Source of the DNA: Sipunculus nudus
Taxonomy: Eukaryota; Annelida; Sipuncula; Golfingiida; Sipunculidae
DNA length: 64,000 nt
Assembly (NCBI GenBank): GCA_026874595.1
Contig: CM049317.1
Location: 67,670,118-67,734,117 of the forward strand
Direction of reading: 5' to 3'
Shown here piece by piece: positions 10,881-23,705 of this stretch. The stretch's first letter is position 1. Every line of letters begins with the position of its first letter. The notes beneath the pieces are model-generated. The model saw only the letters and a program-made list of their open reading frames with translations, had not been told where the DNA came from and searched no databases. Both the position numbers and the translations under genes were made by a program.

Positions 10881-13800
10881 TTGGAAATTACGGTAGTATT
10901 CAATTAATCAGCGATGTGTGTTGTTAATATAAATAACCTGTTATTGCACATTAAAATGCCATAGCACCTTTCATATACACTTCTAGATAAAACATCAAAC
11001 CCTTATATATTCTTAATTGTTTGCAAGAAGAACGTGAATAATATTTACTTAATGATTTCATAAGTTAAAATGTTACAATTTCTTTATCCCTTTCCGTGTC
11101 GTCATGGCAACAGGTACTTGAGGCCGAATCGAGTAATACATGTACTTATTTCGAGTGCTGAGTTCTTTGCAACCCATTTTAGAAGTATTATTGATACATC
11201 GTATCAAAGAAGGAAGTGTGATATGATAAGGATACCTTTGGTTAGGCCATGAAATTATTAATAACTTCCAGTACTTTACTTCTAAATCACCTCAGACAGA
11301 ATGATATTATAATATCTTTTTAAATATATTTTTAAATTATATAAAAGCAAACAAGGAGCAACTAGCATGGGACGGAGAAATAAGTCAACTCTTGAATACG
11401 TTGCTTTGAAATGATTTCATCGTTTATTCAAATCACTTAATCTTTTTACAGAAGCGAGATTTATCAGTGACTTTACTTCAAACCTGGATCGACATTTAAA
11501 GTCCATAGGCCCATGATTATTTTTAACTTAATCCGACACACCATGCAATCTATTAATATATTAGACCTAATCCAAAGATTAATAAACTTAGTTTATTAAC
11601 CCGTCCCATTACAGTAAAACTATCAAATAAAACCAAAAACAGAAAACGCTAGTGAATAAAAAGGCCGTAATAATTGCCGCGTAAAACAGCAGTGCAAAGA
11701 TTTGTTATTTATTTTTTTTTGTGAAGGTTACCGCCTCCATTTTTTAATGCTGACTTAACTACGGTCCATTCCGGTTTCGGACTACGTGACAGGGCAGTAT
11801 CACACGCTTCTTCTCATGTTATATCCTTGCATCAACCAGGCCCGGTGACTACTGTACCTGCGGGCCCTGGGTGCGTAATCGTACCAACTGCTAGGTCATA
11901 CCACCGAGGAACACCCGAAAGGCGAATTCGTTCGTGAGTGAAACACGGTCGTGGGACACGACCTATTCGTTAAGCCTGCTGAGCGATCACCCAGGGTGGG
12001 GGTCCTCCGTGAAAAATCTCACCGCCTCGGCTGAGATTCGAACTCACGATCTCCTGGCTTTGAGCCCTGTGCTGTACCCCTGAGCCACAGAAGCCGGCTG
12101 CAAAGATTTATTTTTGTATAGTCGAGACGCATTGTTTGCGTCCTTATGAACGAAATGCGTCATAGTTTTTTTTTTATTATTATTATTGCTTATTATTTTT
12201 ATAACGTGTTCAATCAATTTTGACTTCGCAAGGCTTTTGTAAATAATTCATATAAATAAGGCATGGTTTCATCGTCTTTTCACGACATCTTGTCATAACG
12301 CCTGCGAAGGTCCACATTTTATTTCGTCTTAATATAAGCTACTTAATCCTGGGTCATGCTTTCTTTTCCTAATTTATTTATGTATTAAGTGTACATTTAA
12401 TGGAGTCATATAATGTATTTGCACACATACAATGTGAATACTAAATTAGAACTTCTTTCTTGCAAAAAATCTGCAATAGCCTTGAGAAATTCATTATGTC
12501 GAAATTCCAAAAAATAGTTTTTCAAATTCGACAAATTCTACTCTAAAATATGGATAAAGAGCATCAAAGTTGCAATACTTATACTGCAACGGACATATAT
12601 ATTTGGTTTATAACAGTAAACCACTTCATGCCAGGCAGCTGCGATACTGAATATTGATAACAGTATTACAAAATAACTTATTGATAAAAATATCTATACA
12701 GGAGTGACAATAAACCACCTAAACATATCGTTCTTTGTACTGTGGTAGGCATATGATATTATTCCAAGTGATAACAACCTCTCTGATGTGCAGAGACGGG
12801 GACGGATCATGGACGTTTAGAAAGGAAAGAATCATCTTTAAACCAAGTGAAAATGCCACGCAAAATTTCAGAGAGCGTAGAGAAATTACAGGAAGGGAAG
12901 TTTAGTCTAAAACATTCGGGGAAATCCGGGCAACGAGATGATCCCGGGATCAAAGTAGAATCAAAATGTAAAAAAGGGAACTGTGGTATATATCTTTTGT
13001 ATCTACTTTGAAAGGTAGATGGCGCCACACATGCATGGAATTGCAACAACTCTTATAGCAGGTTTGATGGAGATATTGGCCTCTTACTACAATTTGAAAA
13101 TGTTGGTGTGGTCCCCAAAAAGCGCTATTCCGATCCAAAGTTCTAATGATCTAATGTGATATTTTAGTTAACTCTTTCTGTCTATAGATGTATATTTTGA
13201 TATACTTTCTTAACTCTCTTAATATGCTTTTATGATTTGAGTCCATATGTTCATGTTTATATTTTTAGTCATGGTATTATTTTATGCATTGTATTGATAG
13301 TTTAGTCATTGTATGTTTTATATGTACTGATACAGGGCACCAAGTAAGACCAGTTTAATTTAAACTGATTGGTTTTCCCTGTATAAACATAATGTAAATA
13401 ATAATAATAATAATAAATAATAATAATAAAGTTTGCCGATACATGTCCCCTTGCAACCAGACTCTCTCCACAAAAAGATTTCCGTCCGGACCCTGTCCTT
13501 GGAGTACTTTCCTGTTGCATCACTTAAACCTGACAGTTTATTTCTCCAAGTTTCTCGAAACCGCTCATGGGGCAACCATTTTGTGTACACTCTAAGTTTC
13601 GAATGTCACCGGTCAAAATTATATAAAGTTGTATCAATGCAGCATAATATATTGATTAACTGTTCAAAGTACTTTTTTAAATTCTAGTACAACAGTAAAA
13701 CATCGGAAATTCCGAGCACCAATTGGACCTTAAAGTGATCGTATTTTCGAGATGGTCGTCTGAGCAAGGTTTCATATAAACAGCTAATAAGAATCGGGAC

Positions 13801-16500
13801 CCTGAACAAGTGGTCGTTAATTTTGAGGTTAATCGAAGTTTTACTGTTCATGTACATGTATACCATTTTTGACTGTTTTAACGAAGACCTGACATGGGGT
13901 GGCTAATGTATAATTTCCGTGTCGGGGGTAATGATATATATTACATCTTGATGAATGTGAATATATGTATGTTTGTCAGCGTGTTTAAGCATGCAAATTT
14001 CAGAAAGGTTTATAATAATCTGGGCGTCTGGTGAATATAGAATGAATAACCTACCAGCGACTAATACGATTGCATGGTTTGTATGGTGCCAAGGAAGCCG
14101 AGAAAAGCTACCAGAATGAAGAGCCCGATTGACCAGGAAGGCAAAGTGTAAAGTCAGATGAGACTAACCTCGTTGGTGATATCAGACTATAAACCCCCTT
14201 CTTTACTCTTTTTATGTGTTTATCAATATTGGGATTATTTTTTTTTTTTTTTGCTTCCAGTAATTAAAACATGTAAGGCCCAATAAATAGTATATTTCTC
14301 AGGCACCGCCCGCGTCATTTTAACCTCCCGCATCAAAAATTTTTATTTGATTTTCATCTTTCAAGAAAATAAAATAATACAATTTTGATCAGATTTCCTT
14401 TGTCACGTATTGCTTTTATCTGTTTATAAAAAAATATGTTATTATCATGCATTTCCCTGATCATATGACATTTTTATAGAAACATACAAAAAAAAGTAAA
14501 AAAAAATCGCACACCCTCACTAATTTAAAAAAAAAAAGTGCCTGAGAACCATACCTTTTTTTGACCATATATGTATGTGAACTGACTGATATGATAATTA
14601 TGAATTTAACACATTTGCTTTGACACTCGTTTGAACATATTATCAGAGTTACACTAAAACTGGTTATTTTTATTCTTGAATCCGATTCTTTCATGTAGAT
14701 GCCAATGTGGTCTGCTTTTCGACATTTACGACATTGAAGTCGACTTCTTCAATGCCAAGTTTGAAGATATCGGGTCACATGACGCCACCTCGTGTGGAGA
14801 AGAGGCACTAGCCGTCTGCAAGAGCCAATGCAGATCCGATGCTGAGGCGTTTCATGCCGCTCAACAGACCTTCAACGCTGTTTACCCTGGAGTATGTATA
14901 ACATGCACATGTATTCCGTATACTAGTATACCATAACGGCGCCAGGTGGCAGTGTATTATATTTCCCTGGTTGTGGTGTTACGAAGACAAATTGCTCAGG
15001 GGAAAACGTCCGATCCCGGTTTCGAACCCAGTTCCCAGGCGCACAAATCCGGCGTACCTTTCACTAGCGAGACAGTTCGGTCCGCTTTTATGTCACCCCG
15101 TAACGCATCTCTTAAGAGCGTCCTGCTATCAGAAGAAGACTAATTATCCCAGGAGTCACGCTTTCGCAAGCATATTCCCTGATCCACAAAGTTAACCGTC
15201 ACGTTGGACGAGCCCCAATTTTGTTACGAAGACAAATTGCTCAGGGGAAAACACTGGGCCGAACCGGGATTCGAACCCATGTCGGGGGCGCACACGTCTG
15301 GCGTACCAACCGCTTCGCTAGCAAAGCATGCTTCACTAGCTAGACAGTTCGGTCCGCTTGGTCATATGATTTGTCTGTTACAGACTTTACGCAATAAATT
15401 TTGAAAGGAATTTGTTAATATTTTGAGCGTTAGGGTGACACCACATAGTACTAACCGGATCCCAAAAGATACTTTTTAATTCAAAGGAGTGCGTACCATT
15501 GTTGCACATGGTCCGGGTTAGAGACCACCTATATTCGTTGATATGAGGGGCAATGTTTCATATGTAGCTCACCAGTGTAGCCCGTGTTATTGAAGCGTGA
15601 CATCACTTTGTACCATACAGATATGTTTTATAAGGGAATCCTGATCAGGGTATCCGTGTATGCTACGACTACACACCTGTTTTGGTTATTATCTGATTGT
15701 TCTCATATGTCTTGAATGTTATACAATTTTAAGTCGATATACTTAGCTGCCAATACAAATTGTTTCCTGTGCCTGTTATCAGGACATCTCAATGACATGC
15801 AGGAAAACTTTTGTGTTTACGCTCAATCTGAATAAAACAATGCACCCTACTTCAGTATTATTACATATACTAACAAAACATACAGTCATAAGTTCAAAGC
15901 TTGGTTTGATAATCATTTGTTTATAGTTTGCAATATGTTGTGTTATAATTGATTCGTTTATACGGCCACCCTCCGACATGGCGTTTTTGTTAACATTTCA
16001 ATCTTGGGATGTTTCACTACCTTAATAACTCATGACATTTTCCATATAATATTTGGTGTAATTCAAGTTGAAAAGATATATATTTTTAGGCATATAAAAC
16101 TTACTTTTTATATTATATGTACAATATTTAAAGTTTAAAAAAAAATCAGTACATGTGTGTGAGTGTTTGCACGGCCGTTAGTTATCATCGGCCACATTTA
16201 GAAATAGTCATATATGAGGTATATCATATGTATATATCATTCCATATTTCTCTCTAGAGCGACCCACCCGTCACGTACGGTCAGACTTTCTGCAGCAGGA
16301 TCAAGGCAGCAGGGGCTGACACCTACTGGAGGGGTCCGTACCCCCTGGCGGCCGAGTACAAGATTAGCGGAGAAACTTGTCCAAGGTCGGTGGTATGGAA
16401 CTACGTGGGCATGGATGTGATGTGGAACCTGTGCTGTGACGTCAGCGGGAACCACGTGCCATGTGGCAATAAAAAACGTTCAGATCTTTTGACATATTAG
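10589..16500 (+). CDS. Scr-C: secreted cysteine-rich protein (167 aa, 3 exons)
   Basis: Exons 10589..10656, 14699..14891 and 16258..16500 join with donors GTAATT (phase 2) and GTATGT (phase 0) and acceptors catgtag and tctctag. The signal peptide ends in LATA, followed by QDH as in Scr-B. A second in-frame ATG at codon 5 gives an 18-residue leader of exactly the Scr-B length, so the true start may be 10601. Ten cysteines fall in the same pattern (24, 26, 55, 63, 67, 99, 128, 146, 147, 156). The C-terminus is 11 residues longer (GNKKRSDLLTY). An AATAAA lies inside the last codons (16468..16473) and another at 16621..16626 in the 3' UTR. Secretion is well supported; function is unknown. Confidence 0.8.
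10816..10877. repeat. (AT)n microsatellite
   Basis: About 30 AT units in intron 1 of Scr-C. Confidence 0.95.
11765..12106 (-). mobile_element. tRNA-derived SINE
   Basis: Read on the minus strand, the head (about 12106..12030) has an A box (TGGCTCAGGGGTACAGC) and a canonical B box (GAGTTCGAATCTC) with tRNA spacing. It is followed by about 260 bp of unrelated body. It sits in intron 1 of Scr-C. Intactness and family are unknown. Confidence 0.6.
13430..13650 (+). repeat. Dispersed repeat R2, copy 1
   Basis: It starts AAGTTTGCCGATAC and includes GGAGTACTTTC, TTTATTTCTCC and AAACCGCTCA blocks shared with 38560..38770, 51300..51520, 51640..51745 (inverted) and, more weakly, 52440..52640. No coding capacity is evident. 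Confidence 0.6.
13693..13846. mobile_element. Short MITE, CAGTAAAAC termini
   Basis: It begins CAGTAAAACATCGG and ends in the near reverse complement (CGAAGTTTTACTG). The internal sequence includes TGGTCGT words like the MITE at 19121. Its ends resemble Tc1/mariner-pogo MITEs, although the flanking dinucleotide is not TA. Confidence 0.5.
14699..14891 (+). CDS. Scr-C exon 2
   Basis: This 193-nt exon runs from RCQCGLLFDIYDIE to FNAVYPG. Split codon AG+A restores arginine. Cysteine spacing is identical to Scr-B. Confidence 0.85.
14977..15382 (-). mobile_element. Miniature terminal-repeat retrotransposon, copy 1
   Basis: Direct terminal repeats at 14977..15105 and 15222..about 15382 both begin TGTTACGAAGACAAATTGC. 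They enclose about 116 bp with a GGGGCTCGTCC-type stretch next to one repeat, reminiscent of an LTR-element primer-binding region. It is the reverse-oriented relative of 54362..54765. The right edge is diverged and I see no clear target duplication. Confidence 0.6.
16258..16500 (+). CDS. Scr-C exon 3
   Basis: It opens SDPPVTYGQTFC after a pyrimidine-rich acceptor. It contains YKISGETC and WNLCCDVSGNHVPCG, then a lysine-rich tail and a TAG stop. Confidence 0.85.
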   Translation, partial: SDPPVTYGQTFCSRIKAAGADTYWRGPYPLAAEYKISGETCPRSVVWNYVGMDVMWNLCCDVSGNHVPCGNKKRSDLLTY

Positions 16501-17958
16501 GGTTTTTTGTCTTGAGAACAGATTGGAAGCTCAATGATTTAGTTAATATTTTTCATGATACTCCGAAACTTGATGTATACGTCTCGTTACAGAGTTTATT
16601 ATAGGGAGGTGCTTGGCTGAAATAAAGTTTGCTTCGTGTGTTATTACTTGTTACACTTATTTGTTACAGTTTCGTTAAAGGATAACAGTAAATACACGCA
16701 CTGGATATATATTGGCTCACATGTGATACTCATACGAATATATATTGTTATAAATCTATAAACTTTACAAATTTCCAAAAGTAGAGAATAACTGTCACCT
16801 GTAACAGGTATGATTCAGTATTAAACTATAAACAACTTGAAGCAGTTTAGTAAGTCACAGTTTGTATTTCCATGTAAGAAACACTCAAATAACAATTTAA
16901 AAATTAATGGTATTTTGAGGGTATGGGTCGGGGCATGCATGGTACCCCATTGGCAAGCTGGTACCCCATCTTGACGATATTCCTAAACAACATACCAGTC
17001 TCCGTAAAAGTAAACTTTAATATTTCCGTTGCATATTGATAATGCGCCAGTCAATAAGAGATCAGGTACGATAAAACCGACTTATGTTCTAGAATATACT
17101 AATTTATTCATAAAGGTGGTGATTCATGCGCCAACAAGTAGCTATAGAACAAAACAACACGCACGATATTCCAATGCATTACCACCAAAATACACAAAGT
17201 CAGATTTTGTTTGGTATAATTTGTGCGTATATGTGTATGGGTTTGGTATATTTTCTTTCTAACATATATTATCTGCAATAACTCCAGTAGAATAATTCAA
17301 TATATGTGCTTATAACATTAATACTGCATAAATACCGGTTTCCTCCACACTTAACGACTACCGAGCGTCAACCTTCGAGCCATGGAGAGAGTGCCTCGTA
17401 TTACTTATTATAACTAGTTGTACAATCCATGAAAAATAGATATTTAAAAACAAAAACACTATACATAAAGTTTTGTATGATCATTACTTTTGTTAGCTCA
17501 GTTTGATAAAATGCAATGAGCATCAACATCTGTAGTCAGTAATGTGGCAATTACTTCATTCTACAAATTCCCGGATCTAAATAGATGTAATATTTTGTTT
17601 GATGTTAAGGAGAGAAATCTAAGAAACTAAATAAGAATTTTGATTCCATTAATGAATGTCTGTATAATAAAATTAATGATTTCATGGTAAAGATGATATT
17701 AAAAAAATGTAAAAATTATTTAAGGGAAGCTTTATATCATCACTAGAAACATTGTGGGCGAATTTGTTTGTGAAAGAAACTGAGACCAAGCATACTGTCT
17801 CCGAACCACCCACCAATGTTCTATTGTAAAGTTCACTGGTGTTTTCAATGAAAACGCAACACCAATCAGCCTAGTTATCAAGCCTAAAACAAACCACAAC
17901 TTACAAATTATATTTGTTATGAGTCAAACACTTATTAATGAGATAAAATTACGTCGGA
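16501..17958. other. Downstream of Scr-C: no gene seen
   Basis: Contains AATAAA at 16621..16626, the likely poly(A) signal for Scr-C. The rest is AT-rich without coding structure. Confidence 0.4.
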
Positions 17959-18383
17959 GGGACTGCTCTGTAAAATTACATGAACGAATACCATCACTAT
18001 GGTCAAACTATTCTGGCCCATAACCCCCCCCCCCTACCAAACGGGTCACATCACTTAGATTTTGGTGAAATCTGTTTAGATTATTTTAAATATCATTCCA
18101 GCAGACAAAAGTAACCTAACAAACAACAAACTATGCAATCGCCAAGCAACCACCTTCAAACCCCTAGGGACTGCTGTGTAAAATTACATGAACGAATACC
18201 ATTATTATGGTCAAACAATTCTGGCCCATACCCCCCCCCCCCCGCCCCCTCTTCCAAAACGGGTCACATCACTTAGATTTTGGTGAAATCTGTTTAGATT
18301 ATTTTAAATATCCTTCCAGCAGACAAAGTAACCCAACAAACAATAAACTATGCAATCGCCAAGCAATCACCTTCAAATCGCAA
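17959..18383. repeat. Tandem duplication of a 208-bp unit
   Basis: Units starting at 17959 and 18167 both begin GGGACTGCT and share the order of a poly-C tract, ACGGGTCACATCACTTAG and GCAATCGCCAAGCAA. They differ by a few substitutions and by poly-C length. Confidence 0.9.
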
Positions 18384-19120
18384 CCCCCAGCCTGCAGCTG
18401 GGCGATAATCAGGGACCTGATATAGGGTATGCAACCTTGGAAATAAGGTCGAGTAAACAAAATATATCAGGTGCAGTCTGTGACCAAGAAATACTTTTTT
18501 GCCAACATTTCAGCTTTCGGAAATTAGCAATATTGGAGATGTAGCGCGAACAGAAAACAGCGGAAGAAGCATTTTGCAATCGATGGTTCTGCACTTAATG
18601 GAATCGAAGTAGGTCAACCCACAAAAAATATTTTACCCTTTAATTAATATAGGAATAAATTAATCTTACGGGGGAGGCTTAACAAAGAGACTCGGGTAAA
18701 AATATATATTCCGCTGCTGAGGTAATCAAGGAAACGAAGAGAGGGAAGAATGACGTCATAAAATTTTAATTTATATCACAAAAAAAGTCATATGGGAACT
18801 CACTTAGTGTCACTCCTGCAGTTGCGAAAATAGGAAATATGGTATTGTTTAGCCTAATTTCAACGTGAACCTGTTACTGGATCAAAATAGTTTGCAGGAG
18901 GAGTAAGCCCCCCCCCCCCCCCGTTTTTTATCAAGGTTAATGATCAAGGTTCTCGTCCATTCTATTAAGAGAATAAGGTTTATATATAGGAAATAAAATA
19001 TGTTGATAATTAGAATGATAGAATTTGGGATTTATTTTCTCATCCTGCCTTTACTAAAAAAATATCATATATCTGGTCGTAGTTTAGAACTAACCTGTAC
19101 CATATTTTTCCAGCCTTATA

Positions 19121-19297
19121 CAGTGGAACCCCGCCTTGGGACCACCCCGCAATTGCGACCACCCCCACGAATACGACCATTTGTCTTGGTCCCAAATATA
19201 TGATCTAAGTAATTAAGAGTCTCAGAAATACGACCATCCCCAAATTACGACCACTTTGGTCAGTCCCCAAGGTGGTCGTAATTGTGGGGTTCCACTG
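19121..19297. mobile_element. Tc1/mariner-type MITE
   Basis: A 177-bp element with inverted ends CAGTGGAACCCC and GGGGTTCCACTG, flanked by TA on both sides (19119..19120 and 19298..19299), the Tc1/mariner target signature. The interior repeats CGACCAC-type words, so it is largely palindromic. Confidence 0.75.
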
Positions 19298-19466
19298 TAC
19301 TTAGTGATACATAAATATGTGTGTGTATTGTGTAAAAATGCGATATTTCAATATTTACAGGCATATAGAAAAAGGTGTCCCAACATTTGATTACCATCCC
19401 TCGCCTGCAAGTCAATCGCCCCTTCCCCCTTGAAGATAAATCGACCCCACCGATAGTTTATAACAT

Positions 19467-20515
19467 TCAGGGCGCTCCATGAGTTACCCCGCCAAGCGTG
19501 TAGCTGAACACAAACTGTCCTTTATCAGGTTCTTGTGAAGTGTAGCAACAATCATCGCCAAGTCTTGGCCAGAGGACCCCGGACTGTCTGGCGTGACGCA
19601 GAGCGTCCATGGTCTTGAAGAGCTCCTTCCGTTTGGCGGGCATGTTTTCCAGAACGCCCACCTCTGCTTCCTGTGCGATGACCTTGATCTCATTAGCGAC
19701 GTTCGCAGCCATTGAATGGGCTTCTGTTTGCCTTTGCAGCGCTGCGTTTACGGCCTGATAGTAATATTGGTCTCTTTGGTCTAACGACTTTTCCACCGCC
19801 TCCTGTAGATACTCAATGTATTGTTTCAGTTTCTCTTTCGTTTCTTGCCGCTTCTTTGCAACTTCTAGTTCTGACTGTCTTTTCGTGTAATTCATAATTT
19901 TGTTCAGTTCGTTCATTTCTTGGAATAACACACGTTTTCCATCTGTAATCATAGAAGAAGTTTTGTCTTTCACTTCTTTGATTTCACAAACCTCGTGGCC
20001 GGAGTGGAGATCGGAAATAGACTGACATTCGTAGCATAGTCCGATATGGCACGTGACGCACGCATGCGTGTACTCCCTCACGTGAATCTCGCACAAATCC
20101 TCGGCAATCACGTGCTCGGCGAAATCCGGCTGCTCTTTGTGAAGCTTCACGCACGCTTTGCACAACGTAACTTCACATTTTCCACAACGGGCTGACGCGG
20201 TTTGTCTTACACCTTTATTCCGACAGAGGGCGCAGATGCTGGTGCCTTCACACGCCTTCAAAGCTTCTTCTGTGATTGACACATGGCAATCAAGTGGAAG
20301 TCCAAGAATTCCGTTTTCATCTAGTGGGGTCACTTTCCAGCATATTGGACACTGGATATGTTCGTCTGTTAGTAAAGATCCGGTGCCTGATAAACATTCG
20401 GTGCAGAAGCCATGTTTACAAATCAGCTGTCGTGGGTTCCGACCGCTTCTCTTCTGCGAGCAGATCAAGCAGTCCACCAGCAAATTGATTGATGCTTTAG
20501 CGGTAGGCCGAAATT
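19467..20515 (-). CDS. TRIM-like gene exon 2 (RING, B-boxes, coiled coil)
   Basis: A single large exon carries all recognisable domains and the stop codon after GGVTHGAP. It opens EFRPTAKASINLLVDC in the frame set by exon 1. Confidence 0.85.
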
Positions 20516-22397
20516 CTGAAATATGACGTAAACGATTAATTTAAAATTGGACATGTCCATTACATTTCAGAAAAAAAAAACTTTATATACAGTAAAAACC
20601 CAACTGATGACAACCTCATCAACATGACTTCCACAATTGTGTGTGTGTGTTTACGACTGCTCTTTTGTTGGACCTATATATGGTCGTATTATAGAAATGT
20701 TAGTATCACATAAACCACATTAACGCTACTGCTGTTGTGTCTACCACTAGTGGTTATACTGAGGTGGTGCATCGAATCCATACGCAAGAGAAAATCGTCC
20801 CATACATGCGAATAAGAAGAGATAATTTTGCTTCTGTTACTGGGGATTCCATCGGAGGGGGTTCACTTGTACCCCCACTAGGATATACCATATTTATTTT
20901 CGTCATGGTTGGTTATTTTGCTAGTTATTTGGCTTATATGTATGTGGGAATTGAACTCAAAACTTAAAAAATGATGATGAAATTTTGTGAAGGGTTAGGG
21001 TAACACCATTCATTTTAATCCGTATTATAATATGTCTTTGTGAGACTGGGCGGTATGTTTGTCCAGCACGAAATTCATTGACATCAGGGGGCCACCTTTA
21101 CGACCCGGCAGAACTAACCTGTGATATAACTGTGGAGTTGGTGGACCGTGACCCACATTTTGTTTCTGAGCTTGCATTCACTTATTTCCTGTAATTGTGG
21201 AGCCCACGCAAACATTTGATCGTAATTCTGGTTTGGGTGTCTCTGGCTACTTTTTAGTTATATATATTTACATATGGCTCATTTGTAGTGGTAATATATA
21301 ACTGGGCAACGGCCCCTCACCTTGAGCTTAATCTGTTTGTGTGCATATGAGTTTTCTACGAGGATGGGACAATCTAAATAATCAGAGTTACATATATCAT
21401 AATATGATACTAAAGTGTTTTCATCCTTTTATCTGAATGATATTGGTATAGGTACATTAAACGGGACTAAACCTCAGCTTGGAGGCTAAAATAGCAACTG
21501 AACCCACATTTTAGTTTTTAAAAATGTGATCTCAGTGCCTGATAATCTTCTACTATAGCTAATTATAAATAAAATATTATATTTTATCAATTGTATAAGT
21601 TAAGTAGGATAAATAAATGTCAGTTCTTTACTTACTTTTTCTTGAGGTGATATGTGTACGCGACGTCATTGACAAATATACCAAATGTGGGGTCATCATA
21701 AACATACATAGGTCAGCTAGAACAGGAAGTGAACCTATATTTTCTCACAAATTAATGTGGGTAAACGCCTAATAGGCGTCTATTATATACTAATATAAAT
21801 AATATATAATGGTATTTTATAAGTAAGAAATATGCAGTAAAAAATAATCATATAAAATAAATTCTTGACTTATTTTTTTTTCTGGACGTGTTACGCGGGA
21901 TCGGTGACGAAAATACTGAAAGTGTGTTCACGTTGCACAAACTACATGTGGATTCACAGACATTAATGTGGAAATTTGTATTAATAAAAATGTTGTATCA
22001 CTAGTTGTTGCGTATCTATAAGGCATTGAACCCCCTTTTTTCTACATACAAATGTGGGTTAACTTGTCATTTTAACCCCTTGAAGTTCAGCCTAGTATAC
22101 CAAAAGATCATTTTCCATTCTCACTTAAACCTATATTATTAGTGTAAGCAAAGCATACTTTAAATGGCAAACAGGTTTGAGTCTAAATTATAGGGGGCCC
22201 ATCTTTATTCTTTCATCCACTCAAGTTATACTGTTTTCTAATACTCGTGACGACTAATACCTCAATGAGTCTCCTTACTCATTAGGTTAATCCAAAAACA
22301 CCGCCGCCTGAGGTACCTTACCTAACACAGGAGCTTTAGAGGCTGTCGGAGTCTTAGGACCTGAAGTATCATCTTGCTGGCTCTGGGCGTTCCCCAT
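19467..22397 (-). CDS. TRIM-like RING/B-box protein, predicted N-myristoylated (374 aa)
   Basis: Two exons, 22397..22322 and 20515..19467, join through donor GTAAGG and acceptor atttcag in matching phase 1 (G+AA gives Glu26). Domains: a C3HC4 RING at about 41-86 (CLIC, CKHGFCTEC, CPIC), two B-box-type zinc modules at about 115-200 (CALC, CGKCEVTLCKAC, CEIH, CHIGLCYEC) and a coiled coil at about 210-310 rich in K, E and Q. It stops soon after the coiled coil, without NHL, B30.2 or FN3. RING plus B-box proteins are usually E3 ubiquitin ligases. Exon 1 begins MGNAQS, matching the N-myristoylation consensus (Gly2, Ser6), which suggests membrane attachment. Without exon 1 the long frame has no ATG. 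A CTTTTAG just before the ATG might mark an upstream non-coding exon. Confidence 0.8.
20516..22321. other. Intron of the TRIM-like gene
   Basis: About 1.8 kb with a short TG run near 20638..20650 and no exon-like reading. Several AT-rich stretches end in AATGTGG-like words (about 21140..22070), which may be decayed repeats. Confidence 0.5.
22322..22397 (-). CDS. TRIM-like gene exon 1 (myristoylation signal)
   Basis: It encodes MGNAQSQQDDTSGPKTP and ends ASKAPVL plus one base. The strong donor GTAAGG and exact phase match to the RING exon make it the likely first coding exon. The linker is Ser/Thr/Pro-rich and probably disordered. Confidence 0.7.
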
Positions 22398-23700
22398 TCT
22401 AAAAGATCGAGAAATGAACTAACACCAAGATGTATACATAAGAAATAACAGAAGATAAAAACGTGCACGCTTTGTCACAGCATATACACACAACACAGAC
22501 CCCGCTATCACGCTGGATATGGTTTAAATCTCTGCCGAAATGAGTCACTTGCGATAAGACGATTATTAATATGATATAATTATTGATTTGTGTCGGCCGC
22601 AGTCACATACTACCGGGCAGGGAGCTAGCGGACTTTCTCTTGTTAATGATTGACTCGCTCATGGTCAGTAAGGGTCTGTGTGTCTACTTGTTGGGATGTC
22701 GGGAGACGGCGCTGATAACGCTGCAGGTACTTGCGCCCAATGTGGGACCACAGACCCTCTCCAAGCATTATCTGTACAGACCCTACAATCTATCATGATT
22801 TTTTTCAGAAGTTGTACATATTAGATGTTCCTTTAATTATATTATAAAATATGTTTTTCATTTGTGTAGAATATATCCATTTCTATACTTTAATTGACGG
22901 TGGTTAAACGAGAGTGTTCTCACTCATACCTCGTGGCCACGCCACTGATAAGCAGGTTTTAGGATATGAACTGTTTGGAATGTCGCAAAGTGTGTCCTAA
23001 GGGGGACATTTCTCACATTGACATAATCAATCATAAAATATTTCACTTCAATATTTCAAGATGCGATTGCAGCGCCACCTGACTGTAACTACGATTATGT
23101 TTCACGGCAGAGAGCAGCTTGTAACTCTGCATCAAAGTTTGAGGCCCTCTCATAGAGTCCGACATCACTAAATGTATAGCTCTTCTGAGGGCATCAACAG
23201 ACACTTTTATTTTATTTATAAAATATGTAGCAAGTAGATATGTTAATTATTAATTAACGAATTATCGTTAGGCATGTTTTTTTTCTGCGTACATATATGA
23301 CCTGCACTATAAAACGTTCACCTGAGAGGCTGTCACCGGTGTTTTGTTGTAATATTTATTGATATAGCGCAGCCAGGCTTCATCATATAAAGTCACCGTC
23401 TGTCGTATTTTGGGATGAAATCATACCGGTCCTCCAGTGCAAATAATGAACGGGTAGGATAATTAAGCTATTAGTTATGAAGTAATTATGCATCATCTGA
23501 AAATCTGTAGTATCTAGACTTTCAAAGTTTCGTGCCTTCGCATTTTTTTCAATTAATTCGTTCTTCTTGTCTGATTATTTGAACACAATATATCTTTACC
23601 AAGAGCATGCGCACTGCGCGAAATGTTTGCTGTTGTGTTCGGGTTCGAAGAGCAAGCTTAGCACCCCGAGTTTTGTTAAAGGAGCCAGTTCCGATGTCTG
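22398..23700. other. Upstream flank of the TRIM-like gene; no gene seen
   Basis: AT-rich; open frames here show no domain signal. The gene's promoter should lie within it, but I cannot place it. Confidence 0.35.
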
Positions 23701-23705
23701 CCGCC

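Noticed and set aside
20158-20526. 122-codon plus-strand frame
   Set aside because: Antisense shadow of the RING/B-box exon.
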